64,000 nt of DNA, taken from an uncultured Gammaproteobacteria bacterium (GTDB lineage: Bacteria; Pseudomonadota; Gammaproteobacteria; CAMYKB01). The position numbers and the translations under genes were made by a program. Of the stretch, positions 43,965 through 55,411 are shown one piece after another; the first letter of the stretch is position 1; every line of letters starts with the position of its first letter. The stretch spans positions 1 to 64,000 of the forward strand of contig CAMYKB010000005.1 of the NCBI GenBank assembly GCA_947258875.1. Reading direction: 5' to 3'. Under the pieces are notes generated by a model. That model saw nothing but the letters and a program-made list of their open reading frames with translations. It was not told where the DNA came from and did no database searches.

Positions 43965-44981
43965 TCATTGTGATTTGTAACGCTTGGCATTCCCCGCCAA
44001 TTGATATTTGATCACGGCGGCGCGGTGCTCCTTGTAAGTCGCCGAAAAATGATGGCTGCCATCACCCTTGGCAACAAAATAGAGGGCGTTGGACTTGGCC
44101 GGATGGAGGGCAGCATGTAAAGCGTCACCACCCGGCAAGGCAATGGGCGTAGGCGTCAAACCTTTGTGGATGTATGTGTTATAGGGCGTGTCGCGTTTGA
44201 GGTCTTTGTAACGGATATCGCCTTTATACGAATCTCCCATTCCATATATGATGGTTGGATCAGTTTGCAATAACATGCCCTTCTTCAGACGCGACACAAA
44301 CACAGCAGCAATCATGGGACGTTCTTCTGCGACTCCAGTTTCTTTCTCAACGATTGATGCCATGATCAGGGCTTCATAGGGCGTTTGATAAGGCAATCCT
44401 TCTTCTCGCTCTCCCCATTCCTGTTGCAGACGTGATTGCATGGCCGCATAACTACGCCGTAGAAAATCCAGATCCGTGATGCCTTTAGGGAAATAATAGG
44501 TATCGGGATAGAACCTACCTTCCGGATGCATACCCTCGGCCCCCAGCCTCGCCATGACGTTATCGCCATCGGTAAGTGTTTGGATAATATGTGGATGGCG
44601 GGCGATCGCATTCATCATTTCCTGGTAGGTCCAGCCTTCCGGAATCGTCAGGCTGTACTGCAGACTTTTACCTTCAATCAGCTTGTCGAGTAACTCTACA
44701 GGTGTGAGCCGGTTATCAAGACGATATTCGCCCGCCTTGATGCTGTTGGCCTGACCTTGCAGGCGCGCATAGAGTGACCAGTACAGAGGTTTCGACACCA
44801 GCTTGGCATCATGCAAATCGGCGGCCAGTTTTTTGAAGCTGGTACCAGGCCTGAGGTCATAGTCAAGACTGATTTCCTCGCTGGATAGCGGCAGAGTGAG
44901 GAAGCGATAAACATCGGTGAGCAGATACGCTGCTCCCGCCAGCAATGACACCACGCCGAGCAAAATGATCAAACGTTTCAT
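43965..44981 (-). CDS. mltG: endolytic transglycosylase MltG
   Basis: YSLTIPEGWTYQEM...GRFYPDTYYFPKG...EALIMASIVEKETGVAEERPMIAAVFVSRLKKGMLLQTDPTIIYG. Confidence 0.96.
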   Translation of the reverse strand: MKRLIILLGVVSLLAGAAYLLTDVYRFLTLPLSSEEISLDYDLRPGTSFKKLAADLHDAKLVSKPLYWSLYARLQGQANSIKAGEYRLDNRLTPVELLDKLIEGKSLQYSLTIPEGWTYQEMMNAIARHPHIIQTLTDGDNVMARLGAEGMHPEGRFYPDTYYFPKGITDLDFLRRSYAAMQSRLQQEWGEREEGLPYQTPYEALIMASIVEKETGVAEERPMIAAVFVSRLKKGMLLQTDPTIIYGMGDSYKGDIRYKDLKRDTPYNTYIHKGLTPTPIALPGGDALHAALHPAKSNALYFVAKGDGSHHFSATYKEHRAAVIKYQLAGNAKRYKSQ

Positions 44982-45047
44982 GGGCACCATTCTAACATCA
45001 GGTATGCACGGGTTTGATGTCGCATATTTCAGGGTTTAGTACGGGAT

Positions 45048-45860
45048 TCAAATATGATTGTTGATATTAATATAACTCATAAGCTCTTGTATTATTTCAT
45101 TTTTACTATAGCTTATAGCATCCAGTGTTTTGGTCGGCCATAATCGGATCAGGCTGTTGCAAAAGAACAGCGCGTCTGCCGTTTGCAGGTCTTGCAGATG
45201 TATATCATCGGTCGTGAGTACCTCGATACCCTGTCGCTGTGCTGTTTCCAGGACAACATCACGCATGATTCCCGCGACCCCACACTGCGCCAGGGCTGGT
45301 GTGAGTAATCGTATCCCACGCACGATAAAAAGATTACTCATGGTGCCTTCGACGACATGACCTTCGGTGTCGAGCACTATTCCTTCCTGATATTCATCTT
45401 GCCATTCACCACGTGCAAGCACCTGCTCCAGACGATTCAGGTGCTTGATACCGGCCAGCTGTGCATTGCGACCCAGGCGTAGCTTACAAACCGTGGCTGC
45501 AATGCCTTCACTTGCATAAGTTTTCGGGTAATCCGGCCAGGGATAATTCAGCAAAATGCGTGTTGTCTCACCGTCAGCGTCAGGCCGGTAACCGCGCCCG
45601 CCCTGACCGCGCGTGATAATAATTTTGAGAACAGCTCTATCGAGTGCCCTGCTGAGTTGCAACGCCTCAGTCAATATTTTTTCTGCCGAAGGCGGCTTAA
45701 TACCGAGCCGAACACAACCGTTATTTAACCGCAGCAAATGGCGATCCAGGTATTCGGGTTCACCGTTCCTGACTGCAATGGTCTCGAACACACCATCACC
45801 GTAACTTAAACCCCGGTCGGTAAGTGGCAGGCTATCAGCAGGTTGACCATTGACTAACAT
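45048..45860 (-). CDS. pabC: aminodeoxychorismate lyase
   Basis: PLTDRGLSYGDGVFETIAVRNGEPEYLDRHLLRL...GTMSNLFIV; class-IV PLP fold between fabF and mltG. Start taken at MLVNGQPAD. Confidence 0.94.
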   Translation of the reverse strand: MLVNGQPADSLPLTDRGLSYGDGVFETIAVRNGEPEYLDRHLLRLNNGCVRLGIKPPSAEKILTEALQLSRALDRAVLKIIITRGQGGRGYRPDADGETTRILLNYPWPDYPKTYASEGIAATVCKLRLGRNAQLAGIKHLNRLEQVLARGEWQDEYQEGIVLDTEGHVVEGTMSNLFIVRGIRLLTPALAQCGVAGIMRDVVLETAQRQGIEVLTTDDIHLQDLQTADALFFCNSLIRLWPTKTLDAISYSKNEIIQELMSYININNHI

Positions 45861-45895
45861 ACTATTCACTATGCGCAGAAGTAATCTACAAAGCA

Positions 45896-45931
45896 ATAAA
45901 AAAGCGGGATCGTTTCAACGATCCCGCTAGC
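45896..45931 (-). terminator. rho-independent terminator downstream of fabF
   Basis: Reverse strand: agcgggatcgttgaaacgatcccgcttttttta, long GC-containing stem followed by a T tract, between fabF and pabC. Confidence 0.9.
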
Positions 45932-45952
45932 GAAAAATGCTTTCAGTAGTTG

Positions 45953-47194
45953 TTAGATTTTCTTGAACACTACCGTACCATTGGTACCGCCAAAACCGAA
46001 AGAATTTGATATGGTGACATTAACGCTGGTTTCCCGGGCAGTATTAGGCACATAGTCCAGATCACATTCCGGATCCGGCGTATCCAGGTTTATGGTCGGC
46101 GGTAGTACCTGGTCACGTATCGCCAGAATAGAAAATACAGCCTCAACGCCACCAGCCGCGCCCAGCAAGTGTCCAATCATTGACTTAGTGGAACTGACTG
46201 CGAGTTTATAGGCATGGTCACCAAATGCGGCTTTGATGCCCTCAGATTCAGCCTTGTCACCGGCTTGCGTCGAGGTTCCATGTGCATTGATGTAATCCAC
46301 ATCTTCAAGATTAAGACCGGCGTCCTTTACGGCATTTATCATGCAACGTGCTGCGCCCATGCCGCCCTCAGAGGGGGAGGTCATATGATAGGCGTCACTA
46401 CTCATTCCAAAACCTGCAAGTTCACAGTAGATGTTTGCGCCACGTGCCTTGGCGTGCTCATAGTCTTCCAGAACCACTACACCGGCGCCATCCCCGAGCA
46501 CAAAACCATCGCGGTCCTTGTCCCAGGGGCGGCTGGCGCCTTCCGGGTCATCATTATGCGATGAACACAGTGCACGTGCGGCGGCAAAGCCGCCAATACC
46601 CAGAGCGCAGGTCGCCATTTCAGCGCCACCGGCGATCATGACATCGGCGTCGCCATACATGATCATGCGAGCCGCTTCGCCGATATTGTGGGTACCGGTT
46701 GTACAGGCCGAGACAATAGAAATATTCGGGCCCCGCATACCGTACAGAATCGACAGGTTACCCGATACCATGTTAACAATACTGGCGGGCACAAAGAATG
46801 GCGAAATGCGTCGTGGTCCGCCCTTCATATAGGCTTCGTAATTTTTTTCGATATTGGGCAAACCGCCAATACCGGAACCAATCGCAACGCCTATACGATC
46901 TGCATTGGCCTCCGTGACCTCAAGACCTGCATCTTTGATAGCTTCAACGCCAGCACCGATACCATAATGGATGAAGACATCCATCTTTTTCTGTTCTTTG
47001 GGGGAGATGTAATCGTCAGCATTGAAGTCCCTGACGCCGCCAGAAATCTGTACTGAGAAATCACTGGCATCAAAGACATCAATCTTGCTGATACCGCTCT
47101 TGCCTGCAACGATATTGTCCCAGGCTTTCTTGATAGTGGAACCGACAGGAGAAACAATCCCCAGGCCGGTAACTACGACACGCCGCTTTGACAA
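45953..47194 (-). CDS. fabF: beta-ketoacyl-ACP synthase II
   Basis: [32 protein letters not shown]...[20 protein letters not shown]...[16 protein letters not shown]. Confidence 0.97.
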   Translation of the reverse strand: MSKRRVVVTGLGIVSPVGSTIKKAWDNIVAGKSGISKIDVFDASDFSVQISGGVRDFNADDYISPKEQKKMDVFIHYGIGAGVEAIKDAGLEVTEANADRIGVAIGSGIGGLPNIEKNYEAYMKGGPRRISPFFVPASIVNMVSGNLSILYGMRGPNISIVSACTTGTHNIGEAARMIMYGDADVMIAGGAEMATCALGIGGFAAARALCSSHNDDPEGASRPWDKDRDGFVLGDGAGVVVLEDYEHAKARGANIYCELAGFGMSSDAYHMTSPSEGGMGAARCMINAVKDAGLNLEDVDYINAHGTSTQAGDKAESEGIKAAFGDHAYKLAVSSTKSMIGHLLGAAGGVEAVFSILAIRDQVLPPTINLDTPDPECDLDYVPNTARETSVNVTISNSFGFGGTNGTVVFKKI

Positions 47195-47238
47195 GATATC
47201 TGCCCTATAACTAATATGTGAAATAGCACTTTAATAGT

Positions 47239-47269
47239 AAAACCGCAACCGAACAACCGGTTGCGGTTT
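47239..47269 (-). terminator. probable attenuator/terminator hairpin between acpP and fabF
   Basis: Perfect inverted repeat aaaccgcaaccg-aacaa-ccggttgcggttt; short T run on the minus strand. Confidence 0.65.
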
Positions 47270-47289
47270 CATCACAACGGGTTAAAAAT

Positions 47290-47526
47290 TTAGTTCAGGT
47301 TTGCAGTAACGTAGTCAATCGCTTGCTGAACGGTTGTGATCTTCTCAGCCTCTTCATCAGGAATTTCGCATTCAAATTCCTCTTCAAGAGCCATGACAAG
47401 CTCAACGGTATCCAGTGAATCCGCGCCCAGATCATCTACAAAGGAAGCTGAATTGACCGCTTCATCTTCGCCGACGCCGAGTTGCTCAACAACTATCTTC
47501 TTGACGCGCTCTTCAATATTACTCAT
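47290..47526 (-). CDS. acpP: acyl carrier protein
   Basis: 78 aa; [44 protein letters not shown]. Confidence 0.98.
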   Translation of the reverse strand: MSNIEERVKKIVVEQLGVGEDEAVNSASFVDDLGADSLDTVELVMALEEEFECEIPDEEAEKITTVQQAIDYVTANLN

Positions 47527-47749
47527 GTTCAGTTTTTCCTCTCGAAAAAGACAAGTGCGGTCTCAACCGCGCCGCTATTGTAGTGAAAACGCCTGTCGCA
47601 ATCTACTCTGTATATTTTGCTATACGAAACAAGTAGTTAACAGGCATTTGCTGAATTTTTAACCAACCCATCATAGAGCAAATGAGATGATTTTCAGTTA
47701 GTTAGGCGAACTATACCTAATCTGCTTCAAGGCAAGAAATCAGGATTAA

Positions 47750-48493
47750 TCAGGGCATATACATGCCGCCGTTGACATTCAGGGTTTCTCCGGTGATGTA
47801 CGCAGCCTCCGGCGACGCCAGAAAGGCCACTGTATTGGCAATATCACTAGCATCGCCCAAACGGCCCAGGGGTATCTGTGTGAGCAAGGCAGCACGCTGA
47901 TCCTCCGGTAATGCGCGTGTCATATCCGTATCGATAAAGCCGGGCGCCACGGTGTTGACCGTGATACCTCGCGAACCTATTTCACGCGCCAGTGACTTGC
48001 CGAAACCAATAATGCCTGCCTTGGCCGCTGCGTAATTTGATTGTCCGGGATTACCCGTAAGACCAACCACTGAAGCAATATTGATGATGCGGCCGCCGCG
48101 CGATTTCATCATACCGCGCAAACACGCCTTTGACAGGCGATAAACAGAACTCAGATTGGTATTGAGAATACTCTCCCATTCCTCGTCCTTCATCCGCATC
48201 AGCAAATTGTCACGTGTAATACCCGCATTATTGACAAGAATCGTCACTGCACCGAACTCAGCGGCAATCTGCTTGATGACAGCCGTTATGGATTCCGTCT
48301 GCGTCACTTCCAGCGCCATACCTGTTCCCTTGCAATCATGCGCGGCAAGATCCTCGGTGATTCTTAAAGCACCTTGTTCTGTTGTCGCGGTACCAATGAC
48401 TGTTGCTCCGCGTGTTCCAAGTTCACGCGCTATCGCCTGGCCAATACCCCGGCTCGCACCCGTAACCAAGGCGATCTGATTCTCAAGGCTCAT
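47750..48493 (-). CDS. fabG: 3-oxoacyl-ACP reductase
   Basis: ALVTGASRGIGQAIARELGTRGATVIGTATTE...LVNNAGITRDNLLMRMKDEEW...SNYAAAKAGIIGF. Confidence 0.97.
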   Translation of the reverse strand: MSLENQIALVTGASRGIGQAIARELGTRGATVIGTATTEQGALRITEDLAAHDCKGTGMALEVTQTESITAVIKQIAAEFGAVTILVNNAGITRDNLLMRMKDEEWESILNTNLSSVYRLSKACLRGMMKSRGGRIINIASVVGLTGNPGQSNYAAAKAGIIGFGKSLAREIGSRGITVNTVAPGFIDTDMTRALPEDQRAALLTQIPLGRLGDASDIANTVAFLASPEAAYITGETLNVNGGMYMP

Positions 48494-49431
48494 GCTGTCT
48501 CCTCACATTGGTGAAATCCCTGCTCAAGACTGGCCGCATCCTGTACGCACAGGCCCTTGAGCGATTTATCGATTCGTTTGTTTAGCCCGGTGAGTACCTT
48601 GCCCGGACCCATTTCCAAAACTGTTGTGACTCCGGCTGCTGCAATGTTCTGAATGGTTTCAACCCAACGCACTGGATTATACAGTTGCCGGGAAAGCGCA
48701 TCTCTGATCATGGCGGGGTCGTTGTAGCTCTTCACATCGACATTATGCAACACAGGTATCAAGGTAGGTGCAATCTGTACAGCATTGAGGTGTAACACAA
48801 ATTCATCGGCCGCTGCTTGCATCAGGCTAGTGTGTGCCGGGACACTGACCGCCAGTTTGATCGCACGCTTGGCGCCTGCATCCGAGGCCGCGGCCACGGC
48901 GCGGTCAACAGCATCTGCATCACCGGCGATAACGACTTGTCCCGGTGAATTGAAATTCGCCGCCTGTACCACCTGGCCGCTTGCCGCCTGCGCGCAAAGC
49001 TCAATGACTGTGGCATCGTCGAGCCCGAGAATGGCCGCCATAGCACCCTCAGCTTCTCCCATTGCCGATTGCATCAAGCGCCCACGTTCGCGCACCAACT
49101 TAATTGCGTCTGTGAATTTCAGGCTACCAGCACACACCAATGCACTGTATTCACCAAAACTGTGACCGGCCATCACCTCAGGCTGGCAGCCACCCCGCTG
49201 TTGCCAGATACGCCACACAGCCACACTGGTAGCCAACATCACCGGCTGTGTGTTGATAGTGCTGTTGAGTTCAGCCTCCGGACCGTTAACGACCATACTC
49301 CATAGATCAATACCAAGAATCTCTGCAGCCTGCTGAAAGGTCTCACCGACTACGGAATGGCTCGTTGCGAGTTCAGATAACATGCCAATGGATTGGGAGC
49401 CCTGCCCAGGAAACACACATGCTAATTTCAT
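48490..49431 (-). CDS. fabD: malonyl-CoA:ACP transacylase
   Basis: ACVFPGQGSQSIGMLSEL...MAGHSFGEYSALVCAGSLKFTDAIKLVRERGRLMQ; 4-nt overlap with fabG. Confidence 0.97.
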   Translation of the reverse strand: MKLACVFPGQGSQSIGMLSELATSHSVVGETFQQAAEILGIDLWSMVVNGPEAELNSTINTQPVMLATSVAVWRIWQQRGGCQPEVMAGHSFGEYSALVCAGSLKFTDAIKLVRERGRLMQSAMGEAEGAMAAILGLDDATVIELCAQAASGQVVQAANFNSPGQVVIAGDADAVDRAVAAASDAGAKRAIKLAVSVPAHTSLMQAAADEFVLHLNAVQIAPTLIPVLHNVDVKSYNDPAMIRDALSRQLYNPVRWVETIQNIAAAGVTTVLEMGPGKVLTGLNKRIDKSLKGLCVQDAASLEQGFHQCEETA

Positions 49432-49694
49432 CTAAACAACACCCGTTTATTAAGATTTAAAGTGAACCAATGCAGCCATCAGGAGTTCTAAGTTAATACA
49501 AGACTGCGAATTTCGTGGTCAAGGCTATGTATATCAATATGCCCCGCAAGGCGGCCAAGTTTAGGCAATTCACCCCCAGATAGGCAAATTCGAGCCGATT
49601 TTACGTGAACTTGTGCAAATGCCTGTCTACAGGCCTTGTTTTATCAGGCCAGTTATTGATAATGAGCCGCTGCAATTTCAACTATAGAGTATGT

Positions 49695-49913
49695 ATGGCG
49701 AAAGAAGAAAATATTGAAATGGAGGGTACGGTTGTAGAGACCTTGCCCAACACCATGTTCCGCGTTGAGCTGGAAAACGGCCATGTGGTGACTGCGCATA
49801 TCTCCGGACGCATGCGCAAAAACTACATCCGCATCCTTACCGGGGATAAAGTAACAGTTCAGCTCACACCCTATGACCTCAGCAAAGGCCGGATTACCTA
49901 CCGCGGCCGTTAA
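49695..49913 (+). CDS. infA: translation initiation factor IF-1
   Basis: [72 protein letters not shown]; true start is the internal ATG at 49695. Confidence 0.98.
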   Translation: MAKEENIEMEGTVVETLPNTMFRVELENGHVVTAHISGRMRKNYIRILTGDKVTVQLTPYDLSKGRITYRGR

Positions 49914-49946
49914 AATCCCCCTGCTTTTCGCCTGCTGACAGAGGCC

Positions 49947-52214
49947 CTAATGCACAACTTCTTCTGCGATATCGAGCACCAGCTCGTCTTCGCTGGCGCT
50001 GATATGGACTTCACCGCCTTTAGCCAGGCGGCCAAACAGGATATCTTCAGCCAGGGGTTTCTTGATATGTTCCTGAATCACACGCGCCATTGGCCGCGCC
50101 CCCATTTTCGGGTCGTAGCCACGTTGTGAAAGCCAGCTGCGTGCTGAATCGTCGACAATGATAGACACCTTCTTTTCCTGAAGCTGTGCTTCCAGTTGCG
50201 CGATGAATTTGTCAACAACATGAACGACAGTGGCTTCATCAAGCGCTTTAAACTGAATAATGGCATCCAGCCGATTACGGAATTCCGGTGAGAAACTACG
50301 CCGAATGACTTCCATACCGTCTGAGGAGTGATCCTGTCGGGTGAAACCGACGCTTGCGCGGCTCATTTCTTCTGCGCCGGCGTTGGTGGTCATCACCAGG
50401 ATAACATTACGGAAATCCACTTTACGGCCATTGGTGTCGGTAAGGGTGCCATGATCCATTACTTGTAGCAGTAGATTAAAGACATCCGGATGGGCCTTTT
50501 CTATTTCATCCAGCAACAACACCGCATGAGGTGACTTGAGCACGGCATCGGTCAGTAAGCCACCCTGATCGAAGCCCACATATCCCGGCGGCGCACCAAT
50601 CAGCCGTGATACTGTGTGACGTTCCATGTATTCGGACATATCGAAACGGATGAGTTCGATACCCATAATCTGTGCAAGCTGACGCGTAACTTCGGTCTTG
50701 CCCACACCGGTAGGCCCAGCAAATAGGAATGAGCCGATGGGCTTTTCGGTTTCTCCCAGCCCCGAACGCGACAGCTTGATAGCGCTGGTGAGCAATTCAA
50801 TCGCTTCGCCTTGCCCGAACACCACCAGACTGAGATCACGTTGCAGTCGCTGCAACACTTCCAAATCGGAATGACTGACGTTCTTGGGTGGAATACGTGC
50901 AATCTTGGCAATGATGTTTTCGATGTCACGCACGGAAATGGTTTTTTTACGGCTCTCTGCCGGCTTCAGACGTAGAAAAGCCCCAGCTTCATCGATCACG
51001 TCGATGGCCTTGTCCGGTAGATGCCGGTCGTTGATATATTTGGCTGATAGATCCGCTGCAGCAAACAACGCCTTATCGGTATACTTTACTTCATGATGTG
51101 CTTGATATTTATCACGTAAGCCTTTGAGTATATGATAGGTTTCGTCGACAGAGGGTTCGTCGATATCGATCTTCTGAAAACGGCGCGCCAATGCCTTGTC
51201 CTTCTCAAATACGCCCCTGAATTCCTGGTAGGTAGTCGAACCAATGCATTTGAGTTCACCCGAGGCCAGCATTGGCTTAATCAGATTGGAGGCATCCATA
51301 ACACCGCCTGAAGCTGAACCAGCACCGATAATGGTATGTATCTCATCAATAAACAGGATTGCTCCCGGCTCGCCTCGTAACTGCTTCAATACACCCTTGA
51401 GTCGTTTTTCAAAATCACCGCGGTATTTGGTGCCCGCCACCAACGCACCCATATCGAGAGAATAAATCGTGCTCTCACTAAGCACCTCCGGTACTTCATC
51501 ATCAACAATTTTTTTGGCAAGGCCTTCTGCAATCGCGGTCTTGCCAACACCGGCTTCACCGACCAGCAGAGGATTATTCTTGCGCCGCCTGCAAAGGATC
51601 TGGATAGTGCGCTCGATTTCGTTATCCCGGCCGATCAATGGGTCGATTTTGCCTTCCCGTGCCATTTCGTTGAGATTGGTGGAGAAATTTTCCAGTGGCC
51701 GACTGGCCGCCCCCTCTTCGCTGGCTTCCTGCTCTGTAAGGGTAATTTCATCTTCATCTTTGTCATCCCCCACCTTGGAAATACCATGGGAGATGTAATT
51801 CACGACATCCAGGCGTTCGACATCATTCTGATGCAGCAAATAGACCGCATGCGAATCCTGTTCACCAAAAATTGCCACTAGTACATTGGCGCCATTGACC
51901 TCTTTTTTGCCTGACCCCTGTGAGGATTGCACGTGGAATACCGCTCGCTGTAATACACGCTGGAACCCCAACGTGGGTTGGGTATCACGCATGTCTTCAT
52001 CTGGCAGTACCGGTGTGTTTTCATCGACATAGTCAGCCAGCTGGCCACTTAGTACGTTCAGGTCTGCGCCGCTGGCACGTAACACGCCGGCGGCAGTGGG
52101 GTTTTCTGTGAGTGCCAGCAACAGGTGTTCAACGGTCATGAATTCATGCCGTTTCTCACGTGCTGCCTTGAAGGCCATGTTCAGTGTGAACTCGAGTTCT
52201 TTATTCAGTAACAT
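49947..52214 (-). CDS. clpA: ATP-dependent Clp protease ATP-binding subunit ClpA
   Basis: [35 protein letters not shown]; two AAA modules ([30 protein letters not shown]). Start set at MLLNKELE. Confidence 0.97.
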   Translation of the reverse strand: MLLNKELEFTLNMAFKAAREKRHEFMTVEHLLLALTENPTAAGVLRASGADLNVLSGQLADYVDENTPVLPDEDMRDTQPTLGFQRVLQRAVFHVQSSQGSGKKEVNGANVLVAIFGEQDSHAVYLLHQNDVERLDVVNYISHGISKVGDDKDEDEITLTEQEASEEGAASRPLENFSTNLNEMAREGKIDPLIGRDNEIERTIQILCRRRKNNPLLVGEAGVGKTAIAEGLAKKIVDDEVPEVLSESTIYSLDMGALVAGTKYRGDFEKRLKGVLKQLRGEPGAILFIDEIHTIIGAGSASGGVMDASNLIKPMLASGELKCIGSTTYQEFRGVFEKDKALARRFQKIDIDEPSVDETYHILKGLRDKYQAHHEVKYTDKALFAAADLSAKYINDRHLPDKAIDVIDEAGAFLRLKPAESRKKTISVRDIENIIAKIARIPPKNVSHSDLEVLQRLQRDLSLVVFGQGEAIELLTSAIKLSRSGLGETEKPIGSFLFAGPTGVGKTEVTRQLAQIMGIELIRFDMSEYMERHTVSRLIGAPPGYVGFDQGGLLTDAVLKSPHAVLLLDEIEKAHPDVFNLLLQVMDHGTLTDTNGRKVDFRNVILVMTTNAGAEEMSRASVGFTRQDHSSDGMEVIRRSFSPEFRNRLDAIIQFKALDEATVVHVVDKFIAQLEAQLQEKKVSIIVDDSARSWLSQRGYDPKMGARPMARVIQEHIKKPLAEDILFGRLAKGGEVHISASEDELVLDIAEEVVH

Positions 52215-52231
52215 ATCGTTGTAAACCCTAT

Positions 52232-52552
52232 TCAGGCTTCTTCCATCGTACACAACAATGGATGTTCATTGGCACGGGAAAATTCGTTGACCTGCGATAC
52301 CTTGGTATCAGCAATATCCCGCGTAAATACACCGCATACACCCTTACCACGCGTATGGACATGCAGCATAATTCGGGTCGCATTTTCCCTGTCCATGTTA
52401 AAGAACGTTTCCAGCACCTGGATAACGAACTCCATAGGAGTGTAGTCGTCATTAAGTAGGACAACTTTATAAAGTGGCGGTTTCCTTACCTTGGGTTTGG
52501 CTTCCTGTACCGCCAACTCGTCATTATATTCGGGTTTCCCGTCATTACTCAT
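52232..52552 (-). CDS. clpS: ATP-dependent Clp protease adaptor ClpS
   Basis: [62 protein letters not shown]. Confidence 0.97.
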   Translation of the reverse strand: MSNDGKPEYNDELAVQEAKPKVRKPPLYKVVLLNDDYTPMEFVIQVLETFFNMDRENATRIMLHVHTRGKGVCGVFTRDIADTKVSQVNEFSRANEHPLLCTMEEA

Positions 52553-52828
52553 GATTGTTGATTAACCAGATCTCGTGTTCGACATACATAACCCAATTAT
52601 ATACGGCCTGCTTTGAAACGCGTATAAGAGCGTATCCGGCACCATGCCTTTGTTCTGCTGACCTGCTCAATAGACAGAATAATATAATATACATAAATAT
52701 CAATTAATTAAAACTGATATTTAACCTTGACTATTGCTTGTCTTGGGACTTGCCATGTTACATTATCGCAGCTGTGGACACTGCCTCACAGGTGTTTACC
52801 CACTGTTCAGCTATGCTAAATTCAGCTT

Positions 52829-53275
52829 ATGACATGGCATCCGCACATCACAGTAGCAGCGGTAACTGAGCGGGACGGCGAATTCCTACTGGTTGAAGAA
52901 TGTGTAGATGGTTCTCTGGTCCTGAACCAACCGGCGGGGCATCTTGAGGACGGCGAAAATCTGCTCGATGCCGTCATCCGCGAAACACGCGAAGAAAGTG
53001 CCTGGCATTTTCTGCCAGAAGCCATCGTCGGGATCTATCGCTGGCGACACCCCTCGAACCACGAAACATTCATTCGCGCAACCTTCTGCGGCAGTGTATC
53101 AGAACATGATCCTCAACAGGTGCTTGACGACGGCATAGTACGGAGCGTCTGGCTGAAATACGCGGCGCTTACCAACCAGCCGCAGAACCTCCGCAGTCCC
53201 CTGGTGTTACGCAGTATCGACGATTACCTGGCGGGGAAACGCTATTCATTATCGATTCTAAGCGATCTGCTTTGA
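52829..53275 (+). CDS. nudJ: NUDIX hydrolase, NudJ-like
   Basis: HITVAAVTERDGEFLLVEE...NQPAGHLEDGENLLDAVIRETREESAWHF (Nudix box); precedes mnmA-hflD as in E. coli. Confidence 0.9.
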   Translation: MTWHPHITVAAVTERDGEFLLVEECVDGSLVLNQPAGHLEDGENLLDAVIRETREESAWHFLPEAIVGIYRWRHPSNHETFIRATFCGSVSEHDPQQVLDDGIVRSVWLKYAALTNQPQNLRSPLVLRSIDDYLAGKRYSLSILSDLL

Positions 53276-53373
53276 CTTATAAAAATACACACCGCAAAGA
53301 CATGAAGGACACATAAAGAATACTCGGCTTGTCAATTTCCCTATTTCTCTTTGGCAAATGACCAAGATACCTG

Positions 53374-53459
53374 ATTCCCACAGTCCTTCGTGGAAACCCA
53401 TACCTGAGTTAAGCGATACAATGGTATGCGTTTCCACGCAGGAGCAGGAGCGTGGGAAC
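53374..53459. repeat. REP/MITE-like imperfect palindrome
   Basis: attcccacagtccttcgtggaaacccatacc - 18-nt loop - ggtatgcgtttccacgcaggagcaggagcgtgggaac. Inner 16-bp arms match except one base; outer arms pair with indels. Confidence 0.8.
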
Positions 53460-53585
53460 AGGAAAAACAAATCAGAGAACCCTGTCAGTATGCATGCTGC
53501 AACCATGCGGAAATGACTATTTGCTGTAAAATGTAGCTGCTGAGATAATAGCCTCTACCAGCTAAATGATGTTCCCGTCTCTCTA

Positions 53586-54683
53586 ATGTCTAGCCCATCA
53601 AAACAACACATCGTCGTCGGTATTTCCGGAGGGGTCGACTCGTCGGTCGCGGCGCTGTTGCTCAAGCAACAAGGCCATAAAGTCGAAGGCCTGTTCATGA
53701 AGAACTGGGAAGAAGATGACAACGACGAGTATTGCGCGGCGGCAGCTGACCTGGAAGATGCCCGCGCTGTATGCGAGGCGTTGGGTATTCGTTTACACAC
53801 CGTTAATTTTTCCAGTGAATACTGGGACCGCGTATTCACCTATTTCCTGCAGGAATACCGCGCCGGGCGCACCCCTAACCCTGACGTGATGTGCAATAAG
53901 GAAATCAAATTCAAGGCATTCCTGGATCATGCCATGACACTGGGTGCAGACAGCATCGCGACCGGTCATTATGCGCGTGTTGCACGTGTCAAAAATAAGA
54001 CTCAGCTTTTGAGGGGTATTGATCACAACAAGGATCAGACCTACTTTTTACATACTCTGGGACAACATCAGCTCAAGTATGCCCACTTCCCCGTCGGCGG
54101 CAGCAACAAGGCAGAGGTCCGCAAGATTGCAGCACAGGCTGGTCTGGTCACCCATGATAAAAAGGACAGCACAGGAATATGTTTTATCGGCGAACGCCGC
54201 TTTCGCGATTTCCTGGCACACTATCTGCCGGCACAACCCGGTGATATCGTTAGCCCTGAAGGCCATGTCATAGGCACACATCAAGGCCTGATGTACCACA
54301 CTATAGGTCAACGACAGGGACTGGAGATTGGTGGTCTCAAAGACATGCCAGAAGCGGCCTGGTATGTGGTTGCCAAGGATATGTCGACCAACCGTTTAAT
54401 CGCAGCACAGGGGCATGACAACTCACTGTTGATGCACAGCGGGTTAATAGCGAACCAAATACACTGGATCAATGAAGAACCCCTGGACACATCCACTAGC
54501 TATACGGCAAAGATACGTTACCGGCAGGCCGATCAGGCGTGTACACTCACCTCACTCACACAAGACCGCTATCAGGTAAATTTTGCTGAGCCACAACGCG
54601 CCATTACCCCGGGCCAGTCTGTGGTTGTGTATCACGGGGAAACCTGCCTCGGTGGCGGTGTAATCGATCAAATAGTGAAATAA
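53586..54683 (+). CDS. mnmA: tRNA-specific 2-thiouridylase MnmA
   Basis: [37 protein letters not shown]...[17 protein letters not shown]...[21 protein letters not shown]. Confidence 0.98.
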   Translation: MSSPSKQHIVVGISGGVDSSVAALLLKQQGHKVEGLFMKNWEEDDNDEYCAAAADLEDARAVCEALGIRLHTVNFSSEYWDRVFTYFLQEYRAGRTPNPDVMCNKEIKFKAFLDHAMTLGADSIATGHYARVARVKNKTQLLRGIDHNKDQTYFLHTLGQHQLKYAHFPVGGSNKAEVRKIAAQAGLVTHDKKDSTGICFIGERRFRDFLAHYLPAQPGDIVSPEGHVIGTHQGLMYHTIGQRQGLEIGGLKDMPEAAWYVVAKDMSTNRLIAAQGHDNSLLMHSGLIANQIHWINEEPLDTSTSYTAKIRYRQADQACTLTSLTQDRYQVNFAEPQRAITPGQSVVVYHGETCLGGGVIDQIVK

Positions 54684-54685
54684 CC

Positions 54686-55309
54686 ATGACAACTGCAACA
54701 GAAAACCAGGTCATTGCCCTGGCTGGCCTCTACCAATGCATTGAACAGGTGCAGCAACTCGCCTGGCAAGGCAAAATTATTGATTATCCAGCCTATGAAA
54801 TCTGCCTGAAGAGTTTGCTCAAAACAGACGTTGACAGTTATGCCGATGTCTATGAGGGCAGCTACAACCTCATACCGGGCCTGCGCAGCCTGAAAGCGAC
54901 GTATAACAAGCAGGATGACAAGCAAAGCATGGATCGCATGCGTTATGCCGTTACCCTGCTCTACCTGGAAAAGAAACTCAGCAAGTTACCCGTGATGATG
55001 GAAAAAATCGACCAAGGACTGATTGAAGTGCAAAACCAGTTACAACATTTCGAGCTCACGCACAGTAATGTCATCAATAAATTTGCAGACATCTACCTGG
55101 AGACCATCAGTAAAATCGCTCCACGCATCATTGTGCATGGCGATGAGTCATTCCTGGTCAATCAGGACACTGCGAGCCGCATTCGTGCCCTGCTGTTGGC
55201 CGGTATCCGTGCCGCCTGGTTATGGCGTCAGGCGGGTGGCAGCCGCTGGCAGCTGTTTCTGGGTAAAAAGAAGATATTGGCAACAGTGGACAAGCTGCTA
55301 CTGGCCTGA
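54686..55309 (+). CDS. hflD: high frequency lysogenization protein HflD homologue
   Basis: 207 aa directly after mnmA; VIALAGLYQCIEQVQQLAWQG...RIRALLLAGIRAAWLWRQAGGSRWQLFLGKKKIL. Confidence 0.94.
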   Translation: MTTATENQVIALAGLYQCIEQVQQLAWQGKIIDYPAYEICLKSLLKTDVDSYADVYEGSYNLIPGLRSLKATYNKQDDKQSMDRMRYAVTLLYLEKKLSKLPVMMEKIDQGLIEVQNQLQHFELTHSNVINKFADIYLETISKIAPRIIVHGDESFLVNQDTASRIRALLLAGIRAAWLWRQAGGSRWQLFLGKKKILATVDKLLLA

Positions 55310-55411
55310 ATCTGGCAGAATCAGGTATAATCATTTATTAACTCAGCCTATGCTTTTTAATACTAAGCATTGGTTTTAGCTATTCTAGATACCCCGACCA
55401 GAGATACCCGC

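Noticed and set aside
52226-52253. Overlap of clpA and clpS ORFs
   Set aside because: Removed by using the conserved ClpA start MLLNKELE at 52214.
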